A stretch of DNA of 64,000 nt from Candidatus Zixiibacteriota bacterium (GCA_020051695.1 JAGVQM010000006.1:79899-143898); one strand, 5' to 3'. Shown: positions 49,106 to 58,556, counted from the first letter of the stretch. Notes: a model not told the origin generated them from the sequence alone. Made by a program: numbers and translations.

Positions 49106-50119
49106 ATGGCCGACGTACCGGACATCGATCGACTCACGGCACAGGCCGCCGCCGAGTTGGAGCGGGCCGAGGATCAGCAGGCGCTTGACGGGTTCAAATC
49201 ACGTTGGCTGGGCCGCAAGGGCGAACTATCGCTCATCCTCCGGGGGCTGAAAGACCTCGCCCCGGAGCAGCGCCGTGAAATCGGGGTGGCGGCAAATCAG
49301 GCCCGGGAAAAGTTGCAGGCGGCCTATGACCAGAGAAAAGGCGCCCTGGAACAGAATAAGGCCGTGGCCGTCGACCTGGATTACACGCTGCCGGGGCGTA
49401 CTGTGCCGCGAGGCGGACTGCACGTGCTCACCCAGGTCACCGACGAAATCGTGCGGATTTTTTATGGCATGGGTTTTGAGGTCGCCGACGGCCCGGAAAT
49501 TGAAACCGACTATTATAATTTTACGGCCCTGAATTTTCCGCCGGACCACCCGGCGCGCGACATGCAGGACACCTTTTTCGTCGAAGGCGACTATTTACTG
49601 CGTACGCACACCTCGCCGGTCCAGATTCGGGTGTTCGAAAAGCGCCGCCCGCCAGTGCGGATATTGGCCCCCGGGCGCAGCTACCGCAATGAAGCGATCA
49701 ATGCCCGGTCGTACTGCATGTTCCATCAGGTCGAAGGTTTTTATGCCGCGGCCGATGTCTCGTTTGCCGATCTGAAGGGTGTGCTGGTCGGCTTTGCCGA
49801 ACAATTTTTTGGCGCTGAGGCCAAATTGCGGTTTCGGCCTTCATTTTTCCCGTTTACCGAACCATCGACCGAGGTGGACATTTCCTGCCTGCTGTGCGGC
49901 GGCAAGGGGTGTCGTTTGTGCAAGTACGAGGGTTGGCTCGAAATTCTCGGCGCGGGCATGATCGATCCGGAGGTATTTCGCGCGGTCAACTATGATCCCG
50001 AACGGATTTCCGGCTTTGCGTTCGGTATGGGGATCGAGCGGCTGGCCATGATGAAATACCGCATTGATGATATCCGCTTGTTTTTCGAAAACGACCTGCG
50101 TTTTCTGGCGCAGTTTTAA
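49106..50119 (+). CDS. pheS: Phenylalanyl-tRNA synthetase alpha subunit
   Basis: Catalytic alpha subunit of the alpha2beta2 enzyme, 337 residues. It has an N-terminal coiled coil, then class II motifs: GFEVADGPEIETDYYNF, motif 2 RSYRNEAINARSYCMFHQVEG (core ARSYCMFHQVEG), and motif 3 GFAFGMGIERLAMMKY. A four-cysteine cluster (CLLCGGKGCRLC) lies before motif 3, as in many pheS. The ATG at 49106 is preferred because GGAG is seven bases upstream; an ATG two codons earlier is too close. pheT follows. Confidence 0.97.
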   Translation: MADVPDIDRLTAQAAAELERAEDQQALDGFKSRWLGRKGELSLILRGLKDLAPEQRREIGVAANQAREKLQAAYDQRKGALEQNKAVAVDLDYTLPGRTVPRGGLHVLTQVTDEIVRIFYGMGFEVADGPEIETDYYNFTALNFPPDHPARDMQDTFFVEGDYLLRTHTSPVQIRVFEKRRPPVRILAPGRSYRNEAINARSYCMFHQVEGFYAAADVSFADLKGVLVGFAEQFFGAEAKLRFRPSFFPFTEPSTEVDISCLLCGGKGCRLCKYEGWLEILGAGMIDPEVFRAVNYDPERISGFAFGMGIERLAMMKYRIDDIRLFFENDLRFLAQF

Positions 50120-50196
50120 GCTCGCGGGAGGTGGTCGGCGGACAGTGCCGCCGGTGCAGTGCAGAACAGACTCAACGCAGGATAAGCGGGGTCCCG

Positions 50197-52572
50197 ATGC
50201 AGGTCTCATATAAATGGTTGCAGGAGTACATTGCGTTCGACTGGTCGCCTGACGAGCTGGCCCGGCGGTTGACCATGATCGGTACTGCGGTCGAACGAAT
50301 CACGCCGCTTTATGAAAAATTCTCCGGCGTCAGGATTGCCCGGATTGAAAAAGTCGACCGGCATTCGGGCCAGGACCGGTTGAGTTTGTGCACCATCAAC
50401 GACGGCACGGGAGTCCGTGTTGTGGTCTGTGGCGCGCCGAACGTCCACCCCGGCTTGTATGCACCGTATGCCATGCCCGGCGCGGTGCTCCCCGGCGGGA
50501 TGGAAGTCAAGACCGCGACGATTGCGGGGGTGTCTTCACCGGGGTTTCTCTGCTCGGAGGCCGAGCTGGGACTGTCTGAGGAAAGTGATCGGATCATGGA
50601 ACTCGACCCCGAGGCCGCCGAAACCGGCATGGACCTGTGGGAATTCCTCGATCTCGATGATTGGATTATGCAATTCGAACTGACCCCCAACCGGCCGGAT
50701 TGCATGTCGGCCCTGGGGTTGGCCCGCGAAATCGGCGCCTTGATCGGCACCAAAGTACGGCGGCCCGAACTGGAGCTTCACGAGGGCGGCGGCGCTGCTG
50801 CCGAGCGCGTCACTGTTCAGATCGACGATCCCGACGGCTGCCCACGCTATGCCGCGCGAATTGTCGACAACATCGAAATCAAACCCTCGCCGTTCTGGCT
50901 CAAACGGCGGCTGCATGCTGCCGGGATGCGTTCGCTGAACAATATTGTGGACATCGCCAACTATATTATGATCGAGACCGGCCAGCCGTTGCATGCGTTC
51001 GATTTCGCTACTTTCAGCAGGCCGAATATCGTCGTCCGCGCCGCGACAGCAGGGGAGGAATTCACCACCCTGGACAATGAACGGCGCGCGATGCCGGCTG
51101 ATGCGGTAATGATCACTGATGGCGCGGCTGCATTGGCGGTCGGTGGCATTATGGGCGGACTGGCTTCGGAAGTCTCGGCAGTCACCAGGGCTGTTCTGCT
51201 CGAATCGGCTTATTTCAATCCATCCCGTATCCGGCGGACCCGCAAGCAGTTGGGGCTTGCTTCCGAAGCGGCGCTGCGTTTTGAAAAAGGCGTCGATCCC
51301 AACGGCGTGGGATTTGCTTTGGACCGGGCGGCCGCGTTAATGGCTGAACTGGCCGGGGGACAAGTCCTGCAGGGTGCTGTTGATGTCTATCCCGCGCCGG
51401 TTGCCCCGTTGCGGCTGGAGGTTCGGCCCGTTCGCGTCAATAAAATTATCGGCGTGGACCTGGCCTCGCCGCGGATGATCGACATCCTTTCCGCACTGGA
51501 GTTCGGCGTGACCGGCGGCAAGACCATCGCGGTGGCCGTGCCCACGTTTCGGCCCGACATCACGCGGGAGATCGATTTGATCGAGGAGATCGCGCGGATT
51601 GCCGATTACGGCGCAATTCCAGTCAGACGAAAAGCCGCGGGCCGCATTCCTACAGCGGTCAACCCGTTAAACCAATTCGAGACCCGCATCAAGGAAATCC
51701 TTGTTGGGGAGGGATTGTTTGAAGTCGTTACCAACTCGCTGGTCGACCCCCGGCGGCTCACGCCCGGTGAGGCCGGTCTTGCGGTAAAATTGAAAAACCC
51801 CCTGTCCGAAGAATTGTCGGTAATGCGCGCGTCCCTGTGCGGCTCGCTGCTACAGGTGGTCGCGCATAATCTCAATCGCCAGGTGCCGACCATTGCCATA
51901 TTCGAAATCGGGCGCGTGTTTCAGCAGGTGGACGGTGTAATCCGTGAGCGGCACGCGGCGGCGGTGATGCTGGCCGGCAATGCTTTCGTGACCCGCTGGG
52001 AAACCGGCGTGCGCGCGGTTGATTTTTATGATCTTAAAGGCATACTGGTCACGATGTGCCGGGCGTTGCGCCTGGAGCTGGAACTGTGCGCGGCCCCGTA
52101 CGAAATGTTTGCCGACCGGGCGTCCTTCGAATTGAGGGTGGGGGAGACGCCGCTGGGTTCGCTGGGTTTGATTGCCCCCGAACTGGCCAGGCGGTATGAT
52201 GTCAAAATTCCGGTGTGGGCGGCGTTCCTGGATTTCGATAAGCTCGAACGGGCGGGACGGGCGACCGCAGTCTATCGGCCGCTCCCACGCTTTCCCAAAG
52301 CCGAGCGGGACTGTGCGGTAATTGTTTCGCGTTCGGTCAAAGGCGGGGACTTGGTGGAAACGGTGAAACGGGCTGCCCCCGAGTTAATCGAGCAGGTCGA
52401 CATTTTTGATGTCTACACCGGCAAACCAATTGCGGCCGATAAGAAAAGTGTAGCCATTTCCGTGTCATACCGTGCCGAAGATCGCACACTAACTGATGCG
52501 CAAGTCAATGATGCACATAGTAAAGCAGTGGAATTGCTTAAGAATTGCTTTAATGCTGAATTGCGTGAATAA
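50197..52572 (+). CDS. pheT: Phenylalanyl-tRNA synthetase beta subunit
   Basis: Beta subunit of PheRS, 791 residues, with editing and tRNA-binding domains. It opens MQVSYKWLQEYIAF and has a tRNA_bind/OB domain (VVVCGAPNVHPGLYAPYAMPG; core CGAPNVHPG), the B3/B4 editing region (LNNIVDIANYIMIETGQPLHAFD; core NNIVDIANYIM), a B5 domain (FRPDITREIDLIEEIARI) and the C-terminal anticodon-binding FDX domain (FPKAERDCAVIV). AAGCGGGG precedes the ATG. It is the last gene of the thrS operon and is followed by a strong terminator. Confidence 0.97.
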   Translation: MQVSYKWLQEYIAFDWSPDELARRLTMIGTAVERITPLYEKFSGVRIARIEKVDRHSGQDRLSLCTINDGTGVRVVVCGAPNVHPGLYAPYAMPGAVLPGGMEVKTATIAGVSSPGFLCSEAELGLSEESDRIMELDPEAAETGMDLWEFLDLDDWIMQFELTPNRPDCMSALGLAREIGALIGTKVRRPELELHEGGGAAAERVTVQIDDPDGCPRYAARIVDNIEIKPSPFWLKRRLHAAGMRSLNNIVDIANYIMIETGQPLHAFDFATFSRPNIVVRAATAGEEFTTLDNERRAMPADAVMITDGAAALAVGGIMGGLASEVSAVTRAVLLESAYFNPSRIRRTRKQLGLASEAALRFEKGVDPNGVGFALDRAAALMAELAGGQVLQGAVDVYPAPVAPLRLEVRPVRVNKIIGVDLASPRMIDILSALEFGVTGGKTIAVAVPTFRPDITREIDLIEEIARIADYGAIPVRRKAAGRIPTAVNPLNQFETRIKEILVGEGLFEVVTNSLVDPRRLTPGEAGLAVKLKNPLSEELSVMRASLCGSLLQVVAHNLNRQVPTIAIFEIGRVFQQVDGVIRERHAAAVMLAGNAFVTRWETGVRAVDFYDLKGILVTMCRALRLELELCAAPYEMFADRASFELRVGETPLGSLGLIAPELARRYDVKIPVWAAFLDFDKLERAGRATAVYRPLPRFPKAERDCAVIVSRSVKGGDLVETVKRAAPELIEQVDIFDVYTGKPIAADKKSVAISVSYRAEDRTLTDAQVNDAHSKAVELLKNCFNAELRE

Positions 52573-52594
52573 TCTCTCCGTTGGCCTGGTTCAC

Positions 52595-52621
52595 GGCGGC
52601 CTGATCGCGGCCGCCTTTTTT
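52595..52621 (+). terminator. Intrinsic terminator after pheT
   Basis: GGCGGCC (52595-52601) pairs with GGCCGCC (52609-52615), followed by six T residues. It ends the thrS-pheT cluster. Confidence 0.92.
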
Positions 52622-52689
52622 ATCCCCCACAAGCAGCGGGGCGAAAAAAATCCGTTGAAGTTTTAGTTTCGTTAAGGAACGGTTTATCC

Positions 52690-52718
52690 TTGACTCGTAT
52701 CTGACGACAGACTAATTT
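52690..52718 (+). promoter_or_regulatory. Candidate sigma-70 promoter of the zapA-rny cluster
   Basis: TTGACT (52690-52695), a 17-base spacer and TAATTT (52713-52718) lie about 60 bases before the coiled-coil gene and directly after the pheT terminator. Confidence 0.65.
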
Positions 52719-52778
52719 AGAGGCGGAAGGTGTTTTTTCGCAGGAGGGACCGGACAAGCGTCGAGTGTTCGAGGCCAT

Positions 52779-53051
52779 ATGAGTACCGGCAGTCTCGACA
52801 TATTACGGAGCCGCGTTCAATCGGCAATTGAGGAGACCAAAGTTCTTCGTGCCGAAAACGAACGATTGAAAGCTCAACTCGAGGAGAGTGAAGCCCGGCA
52901 CATGACGGTGGCTGATGATTCCACGGGCCGGAATATCTTCGGCCTGCCGGCGGGACACGGGTTTGACCCCGGAGACATTCGCCAACGGTTGCAGGGGTTG
53001 TTGCGGCGCATTGACCGTCTGGAAGAAATCCTGGTTGAATATGACAGGTAG
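52779..53051 (+). CDS. Small coiled-coil protein upstream of zapA (possible ZapB-like)
   Basis: Protein of 90 residues. Residues ~5-45 form a heptad-rich coiled coil (RSRVQSAIEETKVLRAENER) and a second amphipathic helix ends the protein (LQGLLRRIDRLEEILVEYD). A Gly/Asp-rich linker lies between them. Small coiled-coil genes in front of zapA are common and may encode division-ring partners, but this one cannot be assigned to ZapB by sequence. It follows its own promoter and is about 100 bases ahead of zapA. Confidence 0.7.
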   Translation: MSTGSLDILRSRVQSAIEETKVLRAENERLKAQLEESEARHMTVADDSTGRNIFGLPAGHGFDPGDIRQRLQGLLRRIDRLEEILVEYDR

Positions 53052-53152
53052 TGGCCGGCCGTTCGCGCACGCGGGCGCGGGCCGGGCCATTTTTATATAG
53101 AGGTGGTACGATTTTTTGACTGAAGAGATTTCCTGGCTGGCAATACAGCGGA

Positions 53153-53464
53153 TTGAATTTGGGACAAGAAGATAAGACAGTCCGAGTTACGATATTCGGC
53201 GAAGAATATCCCCTGCGCGGGGACGCAAACACTGACTACATGTTGCGTGTGGCGGAGTATGTCGATCGCTCGATGAGAACGGTCGCAGAAAAATCCGCCC
53301 ATTTATCGACCGCAAAAGTGGCCGTCCTGGCTGCGCTGAACATCGCCGATGAATTGTTTCGCGAACGATCGGATTCCCAAAAACAGTTAACTGACGTCGA
53401 GGAAAAGGCAAGCGACATCCTCGACTGGCTGGATGCCAAACTCGCCGATAATTCTTCAGTCTGA
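53153..53464 (+). CDS. zapA: Cell division protein ZapA
   Basis: FtsZ-ring-associated protein, 103 residues. It has the ZapA globular head (VRVTIFGEEYPLRGDANTDY, then MLRVAEYVDRSMR) and the C-terminal dimerising coiled coil (LAALNIADELFRERSD). No ATG is available; TTG at 53153 or TTG at 53159 must be used. The latter has GCGGA six bases upstream and may be the true start. It lies between the coiled-coil gene and rny, a frequent bacterial arrangement. Confidence 0.88.
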   Translation: MNLGQEDKTVRVTIFGEEYPLRGDANTDYMLRVAEYVDRSMRTVAEKSAHLSTAKVAVLAALNIADELFRERSDSQKQLTDVEEKASDILDWLDAKLADNSSV

Positions 53465-53575
53465 TCGTCCCCTCCAATTTCACATAGATGGTTACCGGGG
53501 TTCATCCGGCCGCGTGCGGCGTAGACCGCGATCTGGTCGACCCTGGTCAACCGGCAACTCTGGAGGAGTTGTATC

Positions 53576-55144
53576 ATGGATAACCCGCTGTTGATTACGG
53601 TGGGAGTCGGGATGGCCGCGGCGGTCATTTTTTATATTCTCGGCTGGTTGATGGCGCGGAAAGTCGGACAGGGCAAGATCGCCCGGGCCGAGGAAGTCTC
53701 CGCGACAATCATCCGCGAGGCCGAGAAAGAGGCCGAAATCAAGAAAAAAGAGGCCATTCTTGAAGCCAAAGACGAGTGGTACAAAGCAAAAGTAAGCTTC
53801 GAGCGCGAATTGCAGATCAAGCGTTCGGAATTCCAAAAGACGGAAAAACAATTACTCGAACGCGAGACGAACCTCAACCGCAAGGTTGATGTGCTCGGCA
53901 AAAAGGAGAAAGAATACCAGAACAAGGAACGGGCCCTGCTGGCCAAGGAGAAGGCGGTCGGCATCCGTGAAATCGAGCTGGAACACCTGATTTCCGTGCA
54001 AAATGAGCAGCTCGAACGGGTTGCCGGGATGACCTCCGATGAGGCCAAGAAAATCCTGATGGAAAACCTCGAGCAGGCCGCCTATCGGGACGCCGCCTCG
54101 CGCGTCAAGGAAATCATCGAGGAGGCCGAGCATCACGCCGAAAAGGAGGCCCGGGAAATCATCATCGGCGCCATTTACCGCTGCGCCGCCGATCACACCG
54201 TGGAATCGACTGTTTCGGTAGTCAGCTTGCCCAATGATGAAATGAAGGGCCGGATTATCGGCCGCGAAGGCCGCAACATCCGCTCCTTCGAGACCGCCAC
54301 CGGCGTAGATGTCATCGTCGATGACACTCCCGAAGCGGTGATCCTCTCCGGGTATGATCCGGTCCGGCGCGAAATCGCCCGCTTATCGCTGGAAAAACTC
54401 GTGGCCGACGGCCGCATCCATCCCGCACGGATCGAGGAAGTTGTCGAAAAGACCGAGAAGGAAATCGAAATCAAAATTCGCGAGGCGGGCGAGCAGGCCT
54501 GTTTCGACGTAGGTATCCATTCGCTGCACCGCGATATCGTCTGGTTGCTGGGCAAGCTGCATTTCCGCACCTCCTACGGGCAGAATGTGCTGCAACATTC
54601 CGTGGAGGTCGCCATGTTGTGCGGGATTATCGCCGCGGAACTGGGGCTGGACCCGGTTATCGCCAAACGCGGCGGGTTGTTGCACGATATCGGTAAAGCC
54701 ATTGACCGCGATACCGAAGGCACGCACACCCAGATCGGTGTGGCCCTGCTCAAACGGTTTAATGAAATCCCCGAAGTGTTAAATGCCGTGGAAGCCCACC
54801 ATGGTGATGTGCCCGCGATCTGCCCCTATCCGATTCTGGTGCAGGCTGCCGATGCCATCTCCGGTGCGCGGCCCGGCGCCCGCCGTGAACCCCTCGAGGG
54901 GTATATCAAGCGTCTGGAAAAACTCGAGGAACTGGCCGACAGTTTCCATGGCGTGGCCAAGGCGTACGCCATCCAGGCCGGGCGGGAAGTCCGTGTGATC
55001 GTGGAAAATCAGGAAGTGGATGATGTCGGCGCCACGTTGCTGGCCTCGGACATCGCCAAGAAAATCCAGGGCGAGATGGAGTATCCCGGGCAGATCAAAG
55101 TGACGGTGATCAGAGAAAGCCGGGCCATCGATTATGCCAAGTAG
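53576..55144 (+). CDS. rny: Ribonuclease Y
   Basis: Membrane-anchored endoribonuclease initiating mRNA decay, 522 residues. A membrane anchor (LLITVGVGMAAAVIFYILGW) is followed by a long Lys/Glu coiled coil (about 40-180), a KH domain (MKGRIIGREGRNIRSFE) and an HD domain with GGLLHDIGKAID and the downstream EAHHGDV. GGAGGAG precedes the ATG. It follows zapA and precedes ymdB, the same rny-ymdB pairing as in Bacillus, where YmdB modulates RNase Y. Confidence 0.97.
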   Translation: MDNPLLITVGVGMAAAVIFYILGWLMARKVGQGKIARAEEVSATIIREAEKEAEIKKKEAILEAKDEWYKAKVSFERELQIKRSEFQKTEKQLLERETNLNRKVDVLGKKEKEYQNKERALLAKEKAVGIREIELEHLISVQNEQLERVAGMTSDEAKKILMENLEQAAYRDAASRVKEIIEEAEHHAEKEAREIIIGAIYRCAADHTVESTVSVVSLPNDEMKGRIIGREGRNIRSFETATGVDVIVDDTPEAVILSGYDPVRREIARLSLEKLVADGRIHPARIEEVVEKTEKEIEIKIREAGEQACFDVGIHSLHRDIVWLLGKLHFRTSYGQNVLQHSVEVAMLCGIIAAELGLDPVIAKRGGLLHDIGKAIDRDTEGTHTQIGVALLKRFNEIPEVLNAVEAHHGDVPAICPYPILVQAADAISGARPGARREPLEGYIKRLEKLEELADSFHGVAKAYAIQAGREVRVIVENQEVDDVGATLLASDIAKKIQGEMEYPGQIKVTVIRESRAIDYAK

Positions 55145-55260
55145 CCCGTATGGCTACCGGCGGGGAGGAGTGTCCTGTCCGCGAACGAACCGGCCGCGCT
55201 GATGGTTGGGCGGGTCTATGACCTGCCCATTTACCGATAGCCCGGCCTGACGGGAAAACC

Positions 55261-56142
55261 ATGATTAAAATACTATTCATCGGCGATATCACCGGCCGCC
55301 CCGGTCGCTGGATTACTTCGCAACTCTTATGGGGCATCAAACGGGTCCACCAGATCGACTTCGTCATTGCCAACGTGGAAAACGCCGCGGGCGGCTACGG
55401 CGTCACTCAGGAAATCTCCCAAAAACTTTATACTTATGGTGTGCAGGTTCAGACGACGGGCAACCATATCTGGGACCGCAAAAACGAATGGCATATTCTG
55501 GACCATGACCCCTATCTCCTGCGGCCGGCGAATTACCCGCCGGGAGTGCCGGGTGTCGGCACGGCGATCCGCGAGACCGCGAACGGGCTGAAAGTCGGCG
55601 TCATTAACCTGCAGGGCCGGGTGTACATGAAAGAGATCGATTGTCCTTTCCGTACTGCCGACAAATACGTGAGTGTTCTCCGGGAATCGACGAATATCAT
55701 CTTCGTCGATATGCATGCCGAGGCCACTTCGGAAAAACAAGCCCTGGGCTATTATCTCAACGGCCGGGTCACCGCGGTCATCGGGACGCACACCCACGTG
55801 CAAACCGCCGATGAAAAAATTCTCAAAAAGGGTACGGCATATCTCACCGATGTCGGCATGACCGGGCCGCACGAGTCTGTGCTCTGGGTCAAGCCCGAAA
55901 ACGCCATCGCCCGGTTTTTGACGCAGATCCCGCATCGTTTTCACATGGCCGAGGAAGATATTCGTCTGTCGGCCGTGGTGATTACTGCCGATGAAACCAC
56001 CGGCAAAGCCGAAAAAATCGAGCGGCTGCAATATGCCTTCGACGGTTCGGTGTCCACGCGGGAATATTTCGGCCTCCCGCCGCGCGAGGAAGACCCCGAG
56101 TACGTGCCGCGCGAGGAAAACCTGCGCCCCGACCAGGTCTGA
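55261..56142 (+). CDS. ymdB: YmdB-family metallophosphoesterase
   Basis: Calcineurin-like phosphodiesterase of the TIGR00282 family, 293 residues. Metal-binding motifs are present: LFIGDITGRPGR, NVENAAGGYG, TTGNHIWDRK, VDMHAEATSEK and IGTHTHVQTADE. In Bacillus YmdB hydrolyses 2',3'-cyclic nucleotides and affects biofilm formation with RNase Y. It begins 116 bases after rny. No strong ribosome-binding site precedes its ATG. The C-terminal ~25 residues are acidic and variable. Confidence 0.94.
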   Translation: MIKILFIGDITGRPGRWITSQLLWGIKRVHQIDFVIANVENAAGGYGVTQEISQKLYTYGVQVQTTGNHIWDRKNEWHILDHDPYLLRPANYPPGVPGVGTAIRETANGLKVGVINLQGRVYMKEIDCPFRTADKYVSVLRESTNIIFVDMHAEATSEKQALGYYLNGRVTAVIGTHTHVQTADEKILKKGTAYLTDVGMTGPHESVLWVKPENAIARFLTQIPHRFHMAEEDIRLSAVVITADETTGKAEKIERLQYAFDGSVSTREYFGLPPREEDPEYVPREENLRPDQV

Positions 56143-56164
56143 GTTTTCGCAATCAAACCTGTAG

Positions 56165-56290
56165 CATGGCCGTCCCGGCCATGCGCATGGACAAGATGCC
56201 CATGCCACGAATACCGGTACCCCACTCCGCCGCGGCGGACGGTGGGTCGGTAAAACATGCCGTGGTTGGCGTACGTCCTCGTGCGCCAAC
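56165..56290. repeat. Cluster of short hairpin repeats between ymdB and folD
   Basis: Three perfect stems: CATGGCCG-TCC-CGGCCATG (56165-56183), GCATGG/CCATGC (56185-56205) and GTTGGCG/CGCCAAC (56265-56290). A GC-rich CCGC/GCGG segment lies between them. No T-run follows any of them. This has the look of mobile palindromic repeats often found between genes of Planctomycetes and Zixibacteria-type genomes. Confidence 0.6.
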
Positions 56291-56401
56291 GCGAATGACC
56301 GCCATCTTCCGTTTGTGGGCGGCCCGCCGCGGCGGGTCCACATCTGCCCCAGCTTGATCTTCCGCTTGCCTTCATCGCCCTCCCGGCATTTCTTACAGCG
56401 C

Positions 56402-57283
56402 ATGGAAGCGATAATCATCGATGGGAAAAAGGTGGCTGACGAGTTTCGCGCCCGGCTGGCCGAGCGGGTCGAAAAACTTGCACAGCGGGGTGTTATCCCC
56501 GGCCTGACCGCCGTGCTGGTGGGTGATGACCCGGCCTCGGCCTCGTATGTGCGCTCCAAGAAAAAAGCCGCCGCGGAAATCGGCATTAATTCCAGCGTGG
56601 TTGAATTGCCTGCGGGTACGCCGCAAAGCGAATTGGACAGCATCATCGACGGATTAAACGCCGATGACCGCGTGCACGGCTATATCGTGCAACTCCCATT
56701 ACCGAAGCAGTTGAATGTCGAAAAGACCATCCAGCGCATTCTGCCGGTTAAGGATGTCGATTGTTTTCATCCGGAAAATGTGGGGCTGATGACCCTGGGG
56801 CGGCCGCGTTTTCTCCCGGCGACGCCGGGGGGTATCATCGAATTATTGCGCGCGTACAATATTCAAACCTCCGGCGCGGAAGTGGTAATCCTCGGGCGCT
56901 CGGATATTGTCGGGCGGCCATTGTCGATCATGCTGGCGCAGAAAGCCGTGATGGGCAACGCCACGGTCACGGTCTGTCATACCCGTACCCGAGACTGGGT
57001 TCGCCATACCAGAAACGCCGATATTCTCATCTCGGCGGTGGGCCGGGCCAATACGGTCACTGCCGAGATGGTCAAACCGGGCGCGACGGTGATCGATGTC
57101 GGCATGAACCGCATCGATGATCCGTCGGCGAAGAAGGGGTATCGGCTGGTTGGTGATGTCGATTTCGCCGGTGTCTCGCAGGTGGCCGGTGCAATTACGC
57201 CCGTTCCCGGCGGCGTGGGCCTGATGACTGTGGCCATGCTTTTGGCCAATACCGTCACCGCCGCGGAGTTGAGGGGACAATGA
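56402..57283 (+). CDS. folD: Bifunctional methylenetetrahydrofolate dehydrogenase/cyclohydrolase
   Basis: Converts 5,10-methylene-THF to 10-formyl-THF through NADP-dependent dehydrogenase and cyclohydrolase activities; the product supplies Fmt and purine synthesis. Complete at 293 residues. Motifs: SYVRSKKKAAAEIGI with catalytic Lys, VQLPLPKQL, PATPGGIIELL, the Rossmann motif ILGRSDIVGRPLSIML and PGGVGLMTVAMLLANT. The chosen ATG matches the family start (MEAIIIDGKKVADEF). No ribosome-binding site is evident. It marks the edge of the second AT-rich islet. Confidence 0.97.
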   Translation: MEAIIIDGKKVADEFRARLAERVEKLAQRGVIPGLTAVLVGDDPASASYVRSKKKAAAEIGINSSVVELPAGTPQSELDSIIDGLNADDRVHGYIVQLPLPKQLNVEKTIQRILPVKDVDCFHPENVGLMTLGRPRFLPATPGGIIELLRAYNIQTSGAEVVILGRSDIVGRPLSIMLAQKAVMGNATVTVCHTRTRDWVRHTRNADILISAVGRANTVTAEMVKPGATVIDVGMNRIDDPSAKKGYRLVGDVDFAGVSQVAGAITPVPGGVGLMTVAMLLANTVTAAELRGQ

Positions 57284-57295
57284 TCCTATTGGTGC

Positions 57296-57314
57296 CCCAC
57301 AGCTTTGCTGTGGG
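57296..57314. repeat. Hairpin repeat at the islet edge
   Basis: CCCACAGC-TTT-GCTGTGGG is a perfect 8-bp stem 12 bases after the folD stop. The sequence just after it (GCCACGCCAGCACGGA, about 57320-57335) resembles the 3' part of the dispersed repeat at 2991-3098 (GGCCACGCCAGCCCGGA), so this may be a partial third member. Confidence 0.5.
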
Positions 57315-57351
57315 ATCGCCGCCACGCCAGCACGGATGCTCAGAGGGTAAG

Positions 57352-57702
57352 ATGGACAAAAAAGAAAAAATAAAAGCATATAAACAAACCATTCAGCCGA
57401 TGGGGATTTATCAAATCACCAACACCACCAACGGCAAGATCTTCCTCGGCAGCGCCAAAGATTTGCGGGCCAAACTAAACAGCCAGAAATTCCAACTGCA
57501 AAACGGCGTCCATCCCATCAGGGGCATGCAAAGCGATTTTACCGCGGTGGGCGAGGAGGCCTTTTCATTTGAAGTCCTGGATTATTTGGAGCCGCAGACC
57601 GACCCAACCCACGATTACACCGAGGATTTGAATATCTTAAAAGAGATGTGGCTGGCCAAGCTGCAACCGTATGATGCACGGGGGTATCACAAGAAACGGT
57701 GA
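57352..57702 (+). CDS. GIY-YIG domain protein
   Basis: Small protein of 116 residues with a GIY-YIG-type fold: GIYQITNTTNGKIFLGSAKD at residues 18-37, then RAKLN, and a downstream acidic TEDLNILKEMW helix. It resembles the ~120-residue stand-alone GIY-YIG family in which the second motif is degenerate (here FLGS rather than YIG). Nuclease activity is therefore uncertain. The ATG follows AGAGGGTAAG. Its composition is richer in A and T than folD, and it opens the second accessory islet. Confidence 0.8.
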   Translation: MDKKEKIKAYKQTIQPMGIYQITNTTNGKIFLGSAKDLRAKLNSQKFQLQNGVHPIRGMQSDFTAVGEEAFSFEVLDYLEPQTDPTHDYTEDLNILKEMWLAKLQPYDARGYHKKR

Positions 57703-57761
57703 AATGGGGATAAATGACCAACCGTAAGGGGTTGGGTGCCATTCTGCTGAAGGTGTATACA

Positions 57762-58556
57762 ATGTCTGATGACCTTTTTGAAAAACACTATTATAATCTC
57801 AAGGGGAGAAATGCCGAAGAAACCATCAATCAATTGGCATTCAAATCATTCCTTACCGAATGGTGTTATCCAAATCCTAAATTACCCGACGGGAAAGAAA
57901 TCTGCGACTTGTTGATTTATTACGACGGGGTGATGTTGATTTGCTCTATTAAAAATATTGAATACAAGGGGAATGATGAAAGGTATTATCGCAAGGCCTA
58001 CAAGGATTCAATTAAACAAATTATTGGTGCAGAACGAACACTAACTAGTGGCATATTCCAGATTGAGCTATCAAATCCATCAGGATACACGCATAAATTA
58101 GAACCAGAATATATTCGCAATATCCATAGATTGGCCATTAGCACATCCGATTGCGAGATCATACGACCGTATTATTATGAACAAGACGGTAAGTGTTTTC
58201 ATTTATTCGATTATACTTTCGAGGAATTTATGAACGAATTAGATACGGTATCCGACTTTACCAAATATCTTCGCGACAAGGAAACACTCCTTGGCGGTGA
58301 TAATCCTGCCAAAATATTAATTTCATGTGAATTGGATCTGTTGGCAGAATATGTCTATTGGGGAAAAACCTTTGATAGATTTAATAAACGAGACCGTACC
58401 TACGCCATCGAAGGTGGTATTTGGGGCAAAATATCTTCTTGGCCGCAATATAAATTAAAACAAAGAGCCAACCGAATTAGTTACTTTTGTGATCATCTGA
58501 TTGATATTACTCACACGTGCCCGGGTGATGATTATAGACATGTTGCGCGAGAGTAG
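57762..58556 (+). CDS. PD-(D/E)XK nuclease-like protein, N-terminal part (stops at in-frame TAG)
   Basis: Strongly AT-rich gene; 264 residues before a TAG. The segment KEICDLLIYYDGVMLICSIK at residues 45-64 fits a restriction-nuclease-like core in which Glu46/Asp49 and a final S-x-K replace the classical D...ExK. I recall uncharacterised proteins with similar ExCDLL...SxK cores. The rest, with GAERTL and a Tyr-rich middle, is unassigned. GAAGGTG precedes the ATG at 57762. The same frame continues past the TAG for 138 codons, so the gene is probably one 400-residue protein broken by a single stop. It may be an acquired defence or mobile gene, but no partner is visible. Confidence 0.7.
   Translation: MSDDLFEKHYYNLKGRNAEETINQLAFKSFLTEWCYPNPKLPDGKEICDLLIYYDGVMLICSIKNIEYKGNDERYYRKAYKDSIKQIIGAERTLTSGIFQIELSNPSGYTHKLEPEYIRNIHRLAISTSDCEIIRPYYYEQDGKCFHLFDYTFEEFMNELDTVSDFTKYLRDKETLLGGDNPAKILISCELDLLAEYVYWGKTFDRFNKRDRTYAIEGGIWGKISSWPQYKLKQRANRISYFCDHLIDITHTCPGDDYRHVARE

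Noticed and set aside
58554..58556. Amber codon reassigned to an amino acid genome-wide
   Set aside because: TAG is used as an ordinary stop in other genes here (recO, uppP, nuoN), so the in-frame TAG in the islet gene is better explained by mutation or local readthrough.
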